Positions 46,225-55,055 are shown, counted from the stretch's first letter. The stretch: 64,000 bases of DNA from Streptomyces colonosanans (GCF_001866645.1 NZ_MLYP01000039.1:62001-126000), one strand, 5' to 3'. Numbers and translations: made by a program. Notes: a model not told the origin generated them from the letters alone.

Positions 46225-46677
46225 TCAGAGTGACCGCTTGAAACCCACGTGCGACGCCTCGAAGCCCAGGCGCTCATAGAAGCGGTGGGCGTCGGTGCGT
46301 GTGGCGTCGGAGGTCAGCTGGACCAATTGACAGTCCTGGCGCCGGGATTCGTCGATCGCCCACTCGATGAGCCGCGTTCCGAGGCCGCCACCGCGCTCGT
46401 CCGCGTGGATGCGTACGCCCTCGATGATCGAGCGGGTCGCACCCTTGCGGGACAGTCCTGGGATGACCGTGAGCTGGAGGGTGCCGACGATACGTCCCTC
46501 GCGTACGGCGACCACGAGATGCTGGTTCGGATCGCCGCTCAGCCTCTCCAGCGCCCTCAGGTACGGCGTCAGGTCGTCCGGGGACTCGCGCTGGGCGCCG
46601 AGAGGGTCGTCGGCGAGCATGGCGACGATCGCCGGGACGTCATCCGCGACGGCGGGGCGTATCTCAAGATCTCCCAT
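46225..46677 (-). CDS. GNAT family acetyltransferase
   Basis: 150 residues: MGDLEIRPAVADDVPAIVAML, acetyl-CoA motif RGGGLGTRLIEWAIDESRR (about 93-111) and the C-terminal HRFYERLGFEASHVGFKRSL. The LVVAVREGRIVGTLQLTVIPGLSRKGATRSIIEGVRI core is typical of single-domain GNATs acting on small amines. Target unknown. The ATG at 46677 lies after a 239-base gap from the next acetyltransferase gene. Confidence 0.9.
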   Translation of the reverse strand: MGDLEIRPAVADDVPAIVAMLADDPLGAQRESPDDLTPYLRALERLSGDPNQHLVVAVREGRIVGTLQLTVIPGLSRKGATRSIIEGVRIHADERGGGLGTRLIEWAIDESRRQDCQLVQLTSDATRTDAHRFYERLGFEASHVGFKRSL

Positions 46678-46863
46678 GTCCGCACCCTACGCGGGCATGT
46701 GCTACCTGTGCACGGGCAGCGTCCGGGTTGTACGGCCCTCCCGGACAGGACGCGAGGCAGGCCCGTTCCGGGCTCGACCACACGGACCAATAACTCCGGC
46801 TCGGGCTTCTTCGCGGTCGTCGAGTCCCACCACTGCGGGATGTTGCCACTTGCCGGCTGAGCC

Positions 46864-46900
46864 GGCCGCGTGTCTCCGGCATTGCGGGGACGACGCGGCC
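46864..46900 (-). terminator. Terminator after acetyltransferase at 46917
   Basis: Perfect 8-bp arms GGCCGCGT / ACGCGGCC (with further inner pairing TCC...GGG), 17 bases beyond the downstream stop. Confidence 0.5.
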
Positions 46901-46916
46901 GTCGTGGCGGTGGGGG

Positions 46917-47783
46917 TCAGCCCGCCGCCACCGTCAGCGGAGCGAAGCGCCGCGTCCAGTCACCGGGCAGGTCCGGGATGCCATACGTCATTACCGCGTT
47001 GAAGCCGACGGAGAGGAGCCCGTGGTCCTTCAGCCATGTCAGCAGATCCTCGTGCCGTGTATCGACGTCGGTGCGCAATGGGCGGTTGGTATGGGCGGCC
47101 AGGGACGCGACGAGTGCCTTCGCCGTCTCCGTGTCGCGAGCGATGAGCGGGCCCACGACATGGGTGTCCATGTTGGGCCAGGCGGCCGCGTACCCAATGA
47201 TGCGCCCGTCCTCTTCGGCGACACGCAACTCGTCGGCGAAGGCGGGCAGTCGCGTGATCATATGCGTGCGATCGACGCCGAAGACCTCCGCGTCGAGCCG
47301 GACGAGGGTGGCAAGGTCCTCGGCGGTGGCCGTGCGGGTGGCGACGGCGGGATGCGGTCCACCCGCCGTGAAGTGCCCACGCACCATCTCGGAACTGCCA
47401 ATGACCTTGAAGCCGAGTTCCTCGTACAGGGGACGGCCGTACGGCGTCGCGTACAGCGTGAGGGGGGTGGCGGCCATCTCCGCCACCACATGCCGCATCA
47501 GCCTGCGGCCGACGCCCTGACGGGCATGCCGTTCGGCGACGAGCACCATGCCGATGCCCCCCAGTTCCGGACGGTACCGGGACCCGTACTCGGTCACGAC
47601 ACAGGCGGTGACAAGGCCGCCTTCGGGGTCGTCGATACCGTAGCCCTTCCCCGCGGCAAGGAGCAGCCCCCACTTGTGCTGCTCGCGGGGCCAGCCCCGG
47701 TCCTCGGACAGGTCGGCGCAGGCGCTGAGATCGCGGGGCGTCAGACGGCGGATGGGCAGAGCAGCGAGGGAAGGTGTCGACAC
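46917..47783 (-). CDS. GNAT acetyltransferase (two-domain type)
   Basis: 288 residues in two acetyltransferase-like halves: ERHARQGVGRRLMRHVVAEM (acetyl-CoA motif of the N-terminal domain) followed by PLYEELGFKVIGSSEMVRGHF, and a degenerate second domain around RIIGYAAAWPNMDTHVVGPLIARDTETAKALVASL. This architecture resembles the GNAT/SCP2-like protein acetyltransferases that are often pseudo-active. GTG start at 47783 (V/M-STPSLAALPIRRLTPRDL); the frame is open further upstream through a parS site. Confidence 0.82.
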   Translation of the reverse strand: MSTPSLAALPIRRLTPRDLSACADLSEDRGWPREQHKWGLLLAAGKGYGIDDPEGGLVTACVVTEYGSRYRPELGGIGMVLVAERHARQGVGRRLMRHVVAEMAATPLTLYATPYGRPLYEELGFKVIGSSEMVRGHFTAGGPHPAVATRTATAEDLATLVRLDAEVFGVDRTHMITRLPAFADELRVAEEDGRIIGYAAAWPNMDTHVVGPLIARDTETAKALVASLAAHTNRPLRTDVDTRHEDLLTWLKDHGLLSVGFNAVMTYGIPDLPGDWTRRFAPLTVAAG

Positions 47784-47887
47784 GCAGGTCAGGCTGTCCG
47801 ACCGGAGGCACTGGCGTCCACTCGTTTGCGGACCGACGTACCGCCTTTTGGCCATGTCATGTGTTGCCGCAGAGCAGGGGGACAGAT

Positions 47888-47901
47888 GTTCCACGTGAAA
47901 C
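47888..47901. other. parS site 12 (variant)
   Basis: GTTCCACGTGAAAC, one base from the perfect palindrome, in the divergent gap between the two-domain acetyltransferase and the HAD gene. Confidence 0.85.
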
Positions 47902-47999
47902 AGCGAGCAGCTTGAGCGTGTCCGATCAGGGGCCTGGGCATGTCCTACATCCCGAGCCTGGAGGAGTGCCCCCCTGTTGGGGCACTAGCCTCCTCGCAC

Positions 48000-48641
48000 A
48001 TGACGAGGCTTCATCTCTTCGATCTGGACGGAACGTTGCTGCACGGGACGTCCGCGCCGGTGGAGATCTCACGGCAACTCGGTCTGGAGGCCGAGGCCGT
48101 GGCGCTGGACCGGGCGATCGCGGCCGGCCGCATCGGCCCCCCGGAGTATGCGAGACAGGTGCGCGCCCTGTGGGCGCAGCTCACGGACGCGCATGTGGAG
48201 GCGGCCTTCACGGCGGCCCCCTGGCTGTCCCGGATCGAGGATGTGTGGACAGCGATCCGCGAGAACGGTGACTACTGTGCCGTTATCTCGCTCTCCCCCT
48301 CCTTCTTCGTGGAGCGGCTGACGCAGTGGGGCGCGCATGCGGCGTACGGATCGCGCTTTCCCGCACTGCCCTTCACAGAACCGGTGGATCCGGCGGGGAT
48401 CCTCAGTGCCGCCGCCAAGGTGCGGATTGCAGACGGACTGTGCACGAAGTTCGGCGTCGGGCGCGCCGACTGCGTCGCCTACGGCGACTCGCTGTCGGAC
48501 AAGGACCTGTTCAACGCAGTTCCGGTATCCGTCGCGGTCGATGCGGACCAGTACCTGGCGGACCGCGTGACTCACTCCTACGTCGGGCGGGATCTGTGGG
48601 AGGCCTATGAACTGGTCGTGAGCGCCTCATCGGCGCGTTGA
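48000..48641 (+). CDS. HAD superfamily hydrolase (IB type)
   Basis: 213 residues. Catalytic motif DLDGT (nucleophile D8, acid D10) right at the N terminus (MTRLHLFDLDGTLLHGTS), motif II SLSPSFF, and the motif III/IV region CVAYGDSLSDKDLFNAVPVSVAVDAD. The IB subgroup includes phosphoserine phosphatases; the substrate here is unknown. I chose the ATG at 48000 because the catalytic strand follows directly; the frame also opens at 47940. Confidence 0.83.
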   Translation: MTRLHLFDLDGTLLHGTSAPVEISRQLGLEAEAVALDRAIAAGRIGPPEYARQVRALWAQLTDAHVEAAFTAAPWLSRIEDVWTAIRENGDYCAVISLSPSFFVERLTQWGAHAAYGSRFPALPFTEPVDPAGILSAAAKVRIADGLCTKFGVGRADCVAYGDSLSDKDLFNAVPVSVAVDADQYLADRVTHSYVGRDLWEAYELVVSASSAR

Positions 48642-48804
48642 GTACGTATGCCTCCGCGCTCTGGGGCAAGGAGACTGAGGCTGCCCGGGTGCGCGCGTAC
48701 ACGACGATCTCTCGGTTGGTGAGCGGCGCAGCCACCGTGGTGGAGGGACTGGTTGCTGCCGGGGGTCGGGGCCCGGGGCTCATAGGGAAGGCCCTCGTCC
48801 GGGG

Positions 48805-49287
48805 TCAGCCCAGGTCGGGCGCGTGCATGGCCCGCACGCCTTCGATGTTCCCGTCGAGGTAGTGCCGCAGTGACAGGGGAACGAGATGGACGGATGCGAT
48901 GCCGACCCGGGTGAAGGGCACTCGCACGATCTCGTACTCGCCGGTGGGCTCTTCCACCTCCGGGCCGTGCCGCAGGCGTTCGTCCATGGACTCGAGGCGG
49001 CAGACGAAGAAGTGCTGGACCTTCACGCCGGTCGCGCCGCGGTCCGCGCCGATGTGCTCGACGGTGTCCACGAAGCAGGGCACCACATCAGTGATCTTGG
49101 CGCCGAGTTCCTCGTGCACTTCGCGGTGGAGCGCGTCGACAACGGTCGTGTCCGACGGCTCGACCCCTCCCCCCGGTGTGAGCCAGTAGGGATCGACGCC
49201 GGGCTTGGTCCGCTTGATCAGAATCAGGTCGTCACCGTCGAGCAGGATGGCGCGGGCGGTGCGCTTGACCACGGGGCGAACGGTCAT
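48805..49287 (-). CDS. Nudix hydrolase
   Basis: 160 residues: the Nudix box appears as GGGVEPSDTTVVDALHREVHEELGA (about 39-63), where the first glutamate of the consensus GX5EX7REUXEEXGU is a threonine; RE, EE and the following residues are kept. Further motifs are PYWLTPGG and the N-terminal KRTARAILLDGDDLILIKR. Probably a nucleoside-diphosphate-X or related pyrophosphohydrolase; the substitution could lower activity or be tolerated. ATG at 49287 with no strong ribosome-binding site; a parS is 22 bases upstream. Confidence 0.85.
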   Translation of the reverse strand: MTVRPVVKRTARAILLDGDDLILIKRTKPGVDPYWLTPGGGVEPSDTTVVDALHREVHEELGAKITDVVPCFVDTVEHIGADRGATGVKVQHFFVCRLESMDERLRHGPEVEEPTGEYEIVRVPFTRVGIASVHLVPLSLRHYLDGNIEGVRAMHAPDLG

Positions 49288-49308
49288 GGGTGAAATGTGG
49301 CCCAGCTT

Positions 49309-49322
49309 GTTCCACGTGAAAC
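49309..49322. other. parS site 13 (variant)
   Basis: GTTCCACGTGAAAC, 22 bases upstream of the Nudix start codon, in its probable promoter/leader. Confidence 0.85.
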
Positions 49323-49445
49323 ATGGCACACCCCACACGGCATCGAACCCGGAGTGAATTCCGGGTTTCGCCTCATGGTGCACCTTCCCTCGCCGTGGAC
49401 ATCGGCCGGAAGCCGGTCCGCAGCGCCGCGGCCCTCAGCCGGCGA

Positions 49446-50351
49446 TCAGCCCCAGTCCGCCGCCGTCCGCAGCAGCCACTCGTGCGCCCGTGCGATGTGC
49501 GGCATGGCCATCGTGCCGGTGCGGACCACGAGGAAGTACGTCCTCAACGGAGGTATCGCCGGTTCATGGAGGGCCACCACTTCGCCACGCTCCAGCGCGA
49601 GGGCGCAGAGATAACGCGGCAGCACGGCCAGCCCCGCACCAGTGGCGGCGCAGGCGAGGACCGCACGCAGATCGGGGACGACGACGGTGCCGACGGCGGT
49701 CGGGCGGGAGTCGAAGACGGACGCCCAGTAGCGGGCGACGAACGGCAGTGACTCGTGCACCTCGACCAACGGGAAGCTCTCCAGCGCGTGTGCGCCCTTA
49801 CGGCGCAGCCCGCCGGGACCGATGCGGGAAGCCCAGCGCGGAGCGGCGACCAGGACGTGCTCCTCGTCGCAGAGCGGGGTCGCGGTGAGCAGGGCGCCAT
49901 GCGGCCGAGCCGTGGTGATGGCCAGGTCATGGTGCCCGGCGGCGAGCCCTTCCAGCGTTTCGTCGGCGTTCCCGAAAGAGGCGCGCAGGGCGAGCCCCTG
50001 GCCGTCATCGTCGGTCAGCTCCGCAAGGGCGGGCAGGGCGCGCTCGGCGGTGAACTCGGGCGGGCCTGCGAGATGGAGGGTGCGCAGCGAAGCGTGCTCA
50101 TCGAGTTCCGTCTCGGCGATTTCCACAAGGGCGTCGAGATGGGGCGCTGCCTTGTGCGCGAGTTCGTCGCCGATGGTCGTGGGGGTCACCCCGCGGGCCC
50201 GGCGCAGGAAGAGAGGGCGGCCCAGCTGCCGTTCCAAGGTACGGATCTGGGAGGTGACGGCCGGCTGCGAGAGGCCGAGCAGCGCCGCGGCACGCGTGAA
50301 GGAACCGGCCCGGTGCACGGTCACGAAGGTGCGCAACAGGGCCACGTCCAT
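49446..50351 (-). CDS. LysR family transcriptional regulator
   Basis: 301 residues. N-terminal helix-turn-helix: MDVALLRTFVTVHRAGSFTRAAALLGLSQPAVTSQIRTLERQLGRPLFLR (about 1-50), linker helix, then a periplasmic-binding-type effector domain (RTLHLAGPPEFTAERALPAL... RAVLACAATGAGLAVLPRYL). The effector is unknown. The ATG at 50351 is preceded by GGGAGGAAG. An A+T-rich promoter-like stretch, TATAAATAAGTCGATAGG, lies upstream at about 50396-50415. It may control a gene upstream on either strand. Confidence 0.92.
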   Translation of the reverse strand: MDVALLRTFVTVHRAGSFTRAAALLGLSQPAVTSQIRTLERQLGRPLFLRRARGVTPTTIGDELAHKAAPHLDALVEIAETELDEHASLRTLHLAGPPEFTAERALPALAELTDDDGQGLALRASFGNADETLEGLAAGHHDLAITTARPHGALLTATPLCDEEHVLVAAPRWASRIGPGGLRRKGAHALESFPLVEVHESLPFVARYWASVFDSRPTAVGTVVVPDLRAVLACAATGAGLAVLPRYLCALALERGEVVALHEPAIPPLRTYFLVVRTGTMAMPHIARAHEWLLRTAADWG

Positions 50352-50486
50352 GGCGCTTCCTCCCCTCCCCGCACCCCCGGCCGTGCTCAACTATAAATAA
50401 GTCGATAGGTCTCTGTCGCTACTGTGATTGGACACTGACACAGAGTCAACTAGCCTTGGGTGCACGGTTCTTCGCGCGCGGAACCG

Positions 50487-50525
50487 GGGCGGTCCGAGCC
50501 ACGAGGGGGGAGGCTCGGACCGCCC
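50487..50525 (-). terminator. Terminator of the C-S lyase gene
   Basis: Perfect 14-bp stem GGGCGGTCCGAGCC / GGCTCGGACCGCCC with an 11-base loop, about 85 bases beyond the stop at 50610. Confidence 0.85.
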
Positions 50526-50609
50526 GCTGTCCGAAGCAATGATCTCAGGGCCAGAGGACCGTTGCGCCGGAGGTGCAGGCCCCAAGCGGTGGCCATGGCT
50601 CAGGGCCTG

Positions 50610-51764
50610 TCATTCCGCCGACTCGTCGAGCGCGCGCAGCACATCGGCCACCAGGTCCTCGGGGTCCTCGGCGCCCGCCGAGAGGCGGATGAAGCCTTCC
50701 GGCACCGCGTCACCGCCCCAGCGCCCACGCCGCTCGGCGGTGGACCGCACCCCTCCGAAACTCGTCGCATCGTCGACGATGCGTAGCGCGTTCAGGAAAC
50801 GGTCGGCATGTGCGCGTGTGGGCAACGCGAACGACACCACGCACCCGAAGCGGCGCATCTGCTGCGCAGCGATCTTGTGGGAGGGATCGTCGGGCAGCCC
50901 CGGATACCGCAGCCCGCTCACCTCGGGCCGACCGCGCAGCGCCTTCGCGACAGCGAGCGCGTTGGCGGTCTGCCGGTCGGCACGCAGTTGGAGCGTGGCC
51001 AGCGAGCGGTGCGCGAGCCAGGCCTCCATGGGCCCCGGGATCGCCCCGACGATTTTGCGCCAGCGCCGTACGGAGGCCATCGGCCTGGCGTTCCGGGACA
51101 CCACGTAGCCGAGCAGAAGGTCCCCGTGCCCGGTGAGCATCTTGGTGCCGCTGGCCACGGAGAAGTCGGCGCCCAGCTCCAGCGGCCGCTGGCCGAACGG
51201 CGTGGCCAGGGTGTTGTCGACGGTGACCAGGGTGCCCTGCGCGTGCGCCGCGGCAGCGAGCCGCCGCACGTCGCAGACGTCCAGTCCGGGGTTCGAGGGG
51301 GTCTCGATCCACAGCAGCTTCGCACCCTCGAGGACGCCGAGCTGAGCGTCGGCGCCGGTCGGCGCGGTGCGCACCTCGATGCCGTACGCGGTCAGTTGCT
51401 CGCGGACCAGAGGCAGTACCTGGTAGCCGTCGTCGGGCAGCACAACGGTGTCGCCGGCGCGCAGCTGGGAGAAGAGGACCGCCGAGATCGCGGCCATGCC
51501 GGAGGCGAAGGCGAGCGTTTCGACCCCGTCCTGGCCGGGTGCCTCGAGCTCACCGATGGCGCGCTCCAGATGGGTCCAGGTGGGGTTCTCATCACGGCCG
51601 TAGGTGTACGGACCCGTCGGCTCGCCGGGCAGGTGGTAGTGCGCGGCGAAGACGGGACCCGGCAGTGTCGGCTCGTACTTGGCCGGCTCGGGCAGCCCCG
51701 CCCTCACCGCGCGCGTGCCGTCACCGGGCCCCGCGCCGGAGGCGTCGAAATCCGCTGCCGTCAT
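50610..51764 (-). CDS. PLP-dependent C-S lyase (cystathionine gamma-lyase type)
   Basis: 384 residues of the Cys/Met metabolism PLP family. The PLP lysine is K208 (SGTKMLTGHGD; family consensus SATKYxxGHSD), with ETLAFASGMAAISAVLF and PSNPGLDVCDV strands characteristic. Candidate activities are cystathionine gamma-lyase, methionine gamma-lyase or an O-acetylhomoserine enzyme; I cannot distinguish them by eye. It overlaps the tyrosine phosphatase gene by 4 bases, so they may be co-translated. Preceded on the same strand by the phosphatase and holin-like genes. Confidence 0.85.
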   Translation of the reverse strand: MTAADFDASGAGPGDGTRAVRAGLPEPAKYEPTLPGPVFAAHYHLPGEPTGPYTYGRDENPTWTHLERAIGELEAPGQDGVETLAFASGMAAISAVLFSQLRAGDTVVLPDDGYQVLPLVREQLTAYGIEVRTAPTGADAQLGVLEGAKLLWIETPSNPGLDVCDVRRLAAAAHAQGTLVTVDNTLATPFGQRPLELGADFSVASGTKMLTGHGDLLLGYVVSRNARPMASVRRWRKIVGAIPGPMEAWLAHRSLATLQLRADRQTANALAVAKALRGRPEVSGLRYPGLPDDPSHKIAAQQMRRFGCVVSFALPTRAHADRFLNALRIVDDATSFGGVRSTAERRGRWGGDAVPEGFIRLSAGAEDPEDLVADVLRALDESAE

Positions 51765-52255
51765 GCTGCCCGTCCTTCCACGTGGTCCTGCACCGCGGCT
51801 ATCAGGCCGATGCTCGCCGCCTCCACCATCTCAAGACATTCCTCGAAACCGTCCATCCCTCCGTAATACGGGTCGGGAACGTCGAGGTCGTCGTCGGTGG
51901 CGGTGAGGTCGTACGAGCGCAGGAGCCGGACCTTCGCCGCGTCCTTCGGGCAGGGTGCCAGGCGGCGCAGGGCCTTGAGATGGCCGGAGTCGAGGGCGAT
52001 CACGAGGTCGAGACGGGAGAACCAGGAGGACGCAAACTGTCGTGCGATGTGATTGCTGTCGTAGCCGTTCTCCTCGAGGACGGCTACGGTACGCGGATCG
52101 GCGCCGTCCCCCTCGTGCCAGCCGCCCGTGCCGGCGCTGTCGACCTCGACCAGGTCGTCGAGACCGGCCTCCTCGACGCGCGCGCGGAAGACCGACTCGG
52201 CCATCGGGGAGCGGCAGATGTTGCCGGTGCAGACGAAGCAGATCCGATAGGACAT
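51761..52255 (-). CDS. Low-molecular-weight protein tyrosine phosphatase
   Basis: 164 residues with the CX5R catalytic loop C9-R15 (CTGNICR) at the N terminus, the partner signature DPYYGG near residue 133 and a GCN-like helix; the general acid Asp of the LMW family is in that DPYY motif. Cytoplasmic. In Streptomyces the homologous PtpA-like protein affects antibiotic production and tyrosine phosphorylation. The ATG at 52255 starts M-SYRICFVCTGN; 52264 is an alternative. Its end overlaps the C-S lyase start by 4 bases. Confidence 0.93.
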   Translation of the reverse strand: MSYRICFVCTGNICRSPMAESVFRARVEEAGLDDLVEVDSAGTGGWHEGDGADPRTVAVLEENGYDSNHIARQFASSWFSRLDLVIALDSGHLKALRRLAPCPKDAAKVRLLRSYDLTATDDDLDVPDPYYGGMDGFEECLEMVEAASIGLIAAVQDHVEGRAA

Positions 52256-52268
52256 ACGGCTCACTCGA

Positions 52269-52649
52269 TCAATCCTTGTCGTCCGGCAGGACGACGTTCA
52301 GGGCCCAGGAGACGATCGAGACGATCAGGCCGCCCACCATGGCGGTCCAGAAGCCTTCGACATGGAAGCTCAGGTCCAGCTTGCTCGCCGCCCATGAAGT
52401 GAGCAGCAGCATCAGGGCGTTGACGACCAGGGTTATCAGGCCGAGTGTCAGGATGAACAGCGGGAAGGTCAGAACCTTCACGATCGGCTTGACCAGAAAG
52501 TTCACCAAGCCGAAGAGCAACGCGACGACGATCAGGGTGCCGACCTTCTTGCCGGTGCTGGAACCCGTCAGAGTGATCTTGTCGAGCAGCCCGACGGCGA
52601 CGGCCAGAGCCCCCGCGTTGGCGATCGTCTTGACTACGAAATTCTTCAT
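52269..52649 (-). CDS. Phage-holin-family (superfamily 4) membrane protein
   Basis: 126 residues, almost entirely hydrophobic with four predicted helices: NAGALAVAVGLL, VGTLIVVALLFGLVNFLV, FPLFILTLGLITLVVNALMLLLTSWAA and GFWTAMVGGLIVSIVSWALNVVL. This family (also called Actinobacteria Holin 4 or DUF-type PspC-linked) is widespread and is not a phage remnant here. ATG at 52649. It is divergent from the cupin gene and precedes the phosphatase by 13 bases. Confidence 0.85.
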   Translation of the reverse strand: MKNFVVKTIANAGALAVAVGLLDKITLTGSSTGKKVGTLIVVALLFGLVNFLVKPIVKVLTFPLFILTLGLITLVVNALMLLLTSWAASKLDLSFHVEGFWTAMVGGLIVSIVSWALNVVLPDDKD

Positions 52650-52709
52650 GTGTCTGATCGTGGCAGACGGGATCACCGGGCAGTAGCGAGCAAGGGCGGA
52701 ACAAGGGCG

Positions 52710-53027
52710 ATGAAGGCATTCCGACTGGACGAACTGGAGGCGGAGCGAGCCGCCAATGACGGTGCCTACCTGCAGTTTCTGCGGGAGCGGAACATGTCGG
52801 TGGGTCTATATGCACTCGACGCGGGTGCCCTGGACCCCCAGAAGCCCCACCAGCAGGACGAGGTGTACTTCGTCGTCAGCGGTCGCGCCGCGATCACCGT
52901 CGGTATGGAGACCACCCAGGTGGCGCGCGGCAGCGTCGTCTACGTGCCCGCCGGGGTCACCCACAAGTTCCACCACATCACTGAGGACTTGAGGGTTCTG
53001 GTGGTGTTCTCTCCGCCCGAGAACTGA
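52710..53027 (+). CDS. Cupin domain protein
   Basis: 105 residues with the two cupin motifs: motif 1 around PHQQDEVYFVVSGRAAITVG (H52, Q-D-E, as in G(X)5HXH(X)3-4E, with one His replaced by Q) and motif 2 GSVVYVPAGVTHKFHHI. The second motif His is present. A small-metabolite binding or isomerase role is plausible but unassigned. ATG 52710 preceded by AAGGGCG. Confidence 0.85.
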   Translation: MKAFRLDELEAERAANDGAYLQFLRERNMSVGLYALDAGALDPQKPHQQDEVYFVVSGRAAITVGMETTQVARGSVVYVPAGVTHKFHHITEDLRVLVVFSPPEN

Positions 53028-53191
53028 GGCCCGTCTCGGGGTTCCCTAGGGGGACGATCAGGGGAGGACAAGGGGTGTGGGGGATCCGTTCCGCCCCTCG
53101 GCGGCCCTAGCATCGAAGGCAGGACATCGGGCCCGGAGCAGAGCCCCCGAACGGGACGCGGGGCGACGGGCGGAGAGACAAGGACTAAGCG

Positions 53192-53404
53192 ATGCGAGAG
53201 ATCTTCGCGGGTTTGCCGTGGTGGGTGAAGTGGGTCGCGGTGCCGGTCATCGCCCTCGTCGTGTTCGGTGGCGTCATAGCGAGCATTATCGGCTTCGTCG
53301 TCAGCCTCCTCTTCAAGGCACTGCTCTTCGTCGCGCTGGTCGGCGGACTGATCTACGTCGTACGGAAGTTCCTGTCGAGTTCCACGTCACGCGGCGACTG
53401 GTGA
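53192..53404 (+). CDS. Small membrane protein (DUF5326-like)
   Basis: 70 residues: MREIFAGLPWWVKWVAVPVIALVVFGGVIASIIGFVVSLLFKALLFVALVGGLIYVVRKFLSSS, essentially two hydrophobic helices with a Lys/Arg-containing tail. Conserved small protein in streptomycetes; no function assigned. GAGAGACAAGGAC (purine-rich) lies upstream of the ATG. Confidence 0.7.
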   Translation: MREIFAGLPWWVKWVAVPVIALVVFGGVIASIIGFVVSLLFKALLFVALVGGLIYVVRKFLSSSTSRGDW

Positions 53405-53653
53405 GCAGCCCGGAGCGCGCCGAGCCGTCGCCGCACCGGCACGGGACGGCGCCTCGTGGGCGAGCGATGGCGGGCGGCCGGTAACGGGAAGCCGGAGTTC
53501 GCTCGGGCGAGGGAAGTTTTCCCGGTGGGGCCGTCGGCGGACGGCGGCGGACCGTTAGAGTCCGGAGTTCGGCGCGCGGCCAGCATCGCGCGTGGCGCAC
53601 CCACCGCCCGTGTCCCCGCACGGGCGGCCCTCCTCGCGTTCCGGGAGTGATCC

Positions 53654-54501
53654 TTGGCCACGGCCCGCACCGCACCCCGAGTCTCACCCGCCCCGCTCGC
53701 ACAGCCGCGCACGTCACCGGCGGAGGCCTGCCTACAGCCCGTGCAGCCGCACTCCGCCACGCTCATCGGATCCGTGCAGCGGGCCATGCGGTTGCTGGAG
53801 GCCGTCGCCGACCATGCGTACGGGGCTCCGGCCAAACAACTGGCCCGTGAGGTCGGCCTGGCGCTTCCCACCGCGTACCACCTGCTGCGCACCCTGACCC
53901 ACGAGGGTTATCTGCGCCGGGACAAGGGCCTGTTCTTCCTCGGCGAGGCGGCCGAGCGGCTGAGCAGCGACGCAGCTCGGCAGAAGACGTCGCAGCATGA
54001 TGGATGACGCGTGCGCACCATGGCGTGATGCGATCGGTGTCCCCGTGTACTACGCGATCCACCGTGAGGGTCAGATCGCGGTCGTTGACGTCGCCCACTC
54101 GCCGGGTAGCCCGGCGGTCGAGGAGTGGGTCGACGTCCGCGAGACCGGGTATGCCCAGGCGATCGGCCGGTGCCTGTTGTCCCGGCTCGACGGGGAGGTC
54201 CGCCGGGACCGTCTCGGCCGTTACCCCGTTCGGGCGATCGCTGCCTACCCGGTGCATGACGCCCGCACGCTCCTGCGAGGGCTGAAGCACGGGGGCGGAC
54301 GGAACCTGTCACCGAGCCTCAGGAATGCGCGCTGGGGACGGTCTGCGCCGCGAATTGCCTCGCTGCTGGGGCGATGGCCATCACGACGGCCTTCTCCCCG
54401 CCCTCTCAGCGGAGGCCGACCGGTTGCCGCCCTTCGCGCGTCAGTCGCAGGCGGAGAGCGGAAGTCCACCAGGAACGCCTGCCCTCTCTATCAGCATCTG
54501 A
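53654..54501 (+). pseudogene. ssgR: Frameshifted IclR regulator ssgR
   Basis: Sequence before ssgA corresponds to SsgR, the IclR-type activator of ssgA, but is broken into four frames. The first (53654-54007, TTG start, M-ATARTAPRVSPAPLAQ...; helix-turn-helix PAKQLAREVGLALPTAYHLLRTLTHEGYLRR) ends prematurely after LSSDAARQK. The second (about 53990-54300) reads MDDACAPWRDAIGVPVYYAIHREGQ... The third (about 54302-54390) reads EPVTEPQECALGTVCAANCLAAGAMAITTA. The fourth ends ALSAEADRLPPFARQSQAESG...ALSISI at 54501. At least three indels are needed. No truncated product would contain both DNA-binding and effector domains, so the gene is probably dead, unless assembly errors caused the breaks. Confidence 0.82.
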
Positions 54502-54601
54502 AAACTCACTCCTTGTGATCTCATGCGCACGTTCAGCAAACTTTCGGCAGGTGTCAGGGGGATGATTCCTGGCCAGTCGACGGCAATTGACGGGGTAGGC
54601 G

Positions 54602-55039
54602 ATGCGCGAGTCGGTACAGGCAGAGGTCATGATGAGCTTTCTCGTCTCGGAGGAGCTCTCGTTCCGCATTCCGGTGGAACTGCGCTACGAGACCTGTGAT
54701 CCCTATGCCGTGCGGCTCACCTTTCATCTTCCTGGGGACGCACCCGTGACCTGGGCGTTCGGGCGTGAGCTACTGGTCGACGGAGTGGGTCGGCCATGCG
54801 GCGACGGAGACGTGCATATCGCCCCCTCCGAACCGGACACCTTCGGCGATGTGCTGATCCGGCTCCAGGTTGGCACCGACCAGGCCCTGTTCCGGTCGGG
54901 CGCGGTGCCGCTCGTGGCGTTCCTCGACCGCACGGACAAGCTGGTGCCGCTGGGGCAGGAAGGCTCCCTCTCCGGCTTCGACGCGCATCTGGACGAGGTG
55001 CTGGACCGGATCCTGGCGGAGGAACAGAGCGCGGGCTGA
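54602..55039 (+). CDS. ssgA: Sporulation protein SsgA
   Basis: SALP-family protein that marks and activates sporulation septation sites in Streptomyces. 145 residues: MRESVQAEVMMSFLVSEELSFRIPVELRYE, then APVTWAFGRELLVDG and LVPLGQEGSLSGFDAHLDEVLDRILAEEQSAG, matching the SsgA subfamily (VPLGQE signature). It appears intact. Normally activated by SsgR, whose gene immediately upstream is frameshifted; so transcription must rely on another regulator here, or expression is lost. Start at ATG 54602. The ribosome-binding site is weak (GGGGTAGG). Confidence 0.95.
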   Translation: MRESVQAEVMMSFLVSEELSFRIPVELRYETCDPYAVRLTFHLPGDAPVTWAFGRELLVDGVGRPCGDGDVHIAPSEPDTFGDVLIRLQVGTDQALFRSGAVPLVAFLDRTDKLVPLGQEGSLSGFDAHLDEVLDRILAEEQSAG

Positions 55040-55055
55040 GACGATGCACGGCGCT

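Noticed and set aside
46678..46916. Frame ending NNSGSGFFAVVESHHCGMLPLAG in the gap between two acetyltransferase genes
   Set aside because: Only the last ~25 codons look gene-like and there is no start with a ribosome-binding site; not called.
48638..48862. 74-codon frame (STYASALWGKETEAARVR...) overlapping the HAD gene end
   Set aside because: It starts with TTG in a 4-base overlap and runs antisense into the Nudix gene. Codon bias is moderate, but nothing supports a product.
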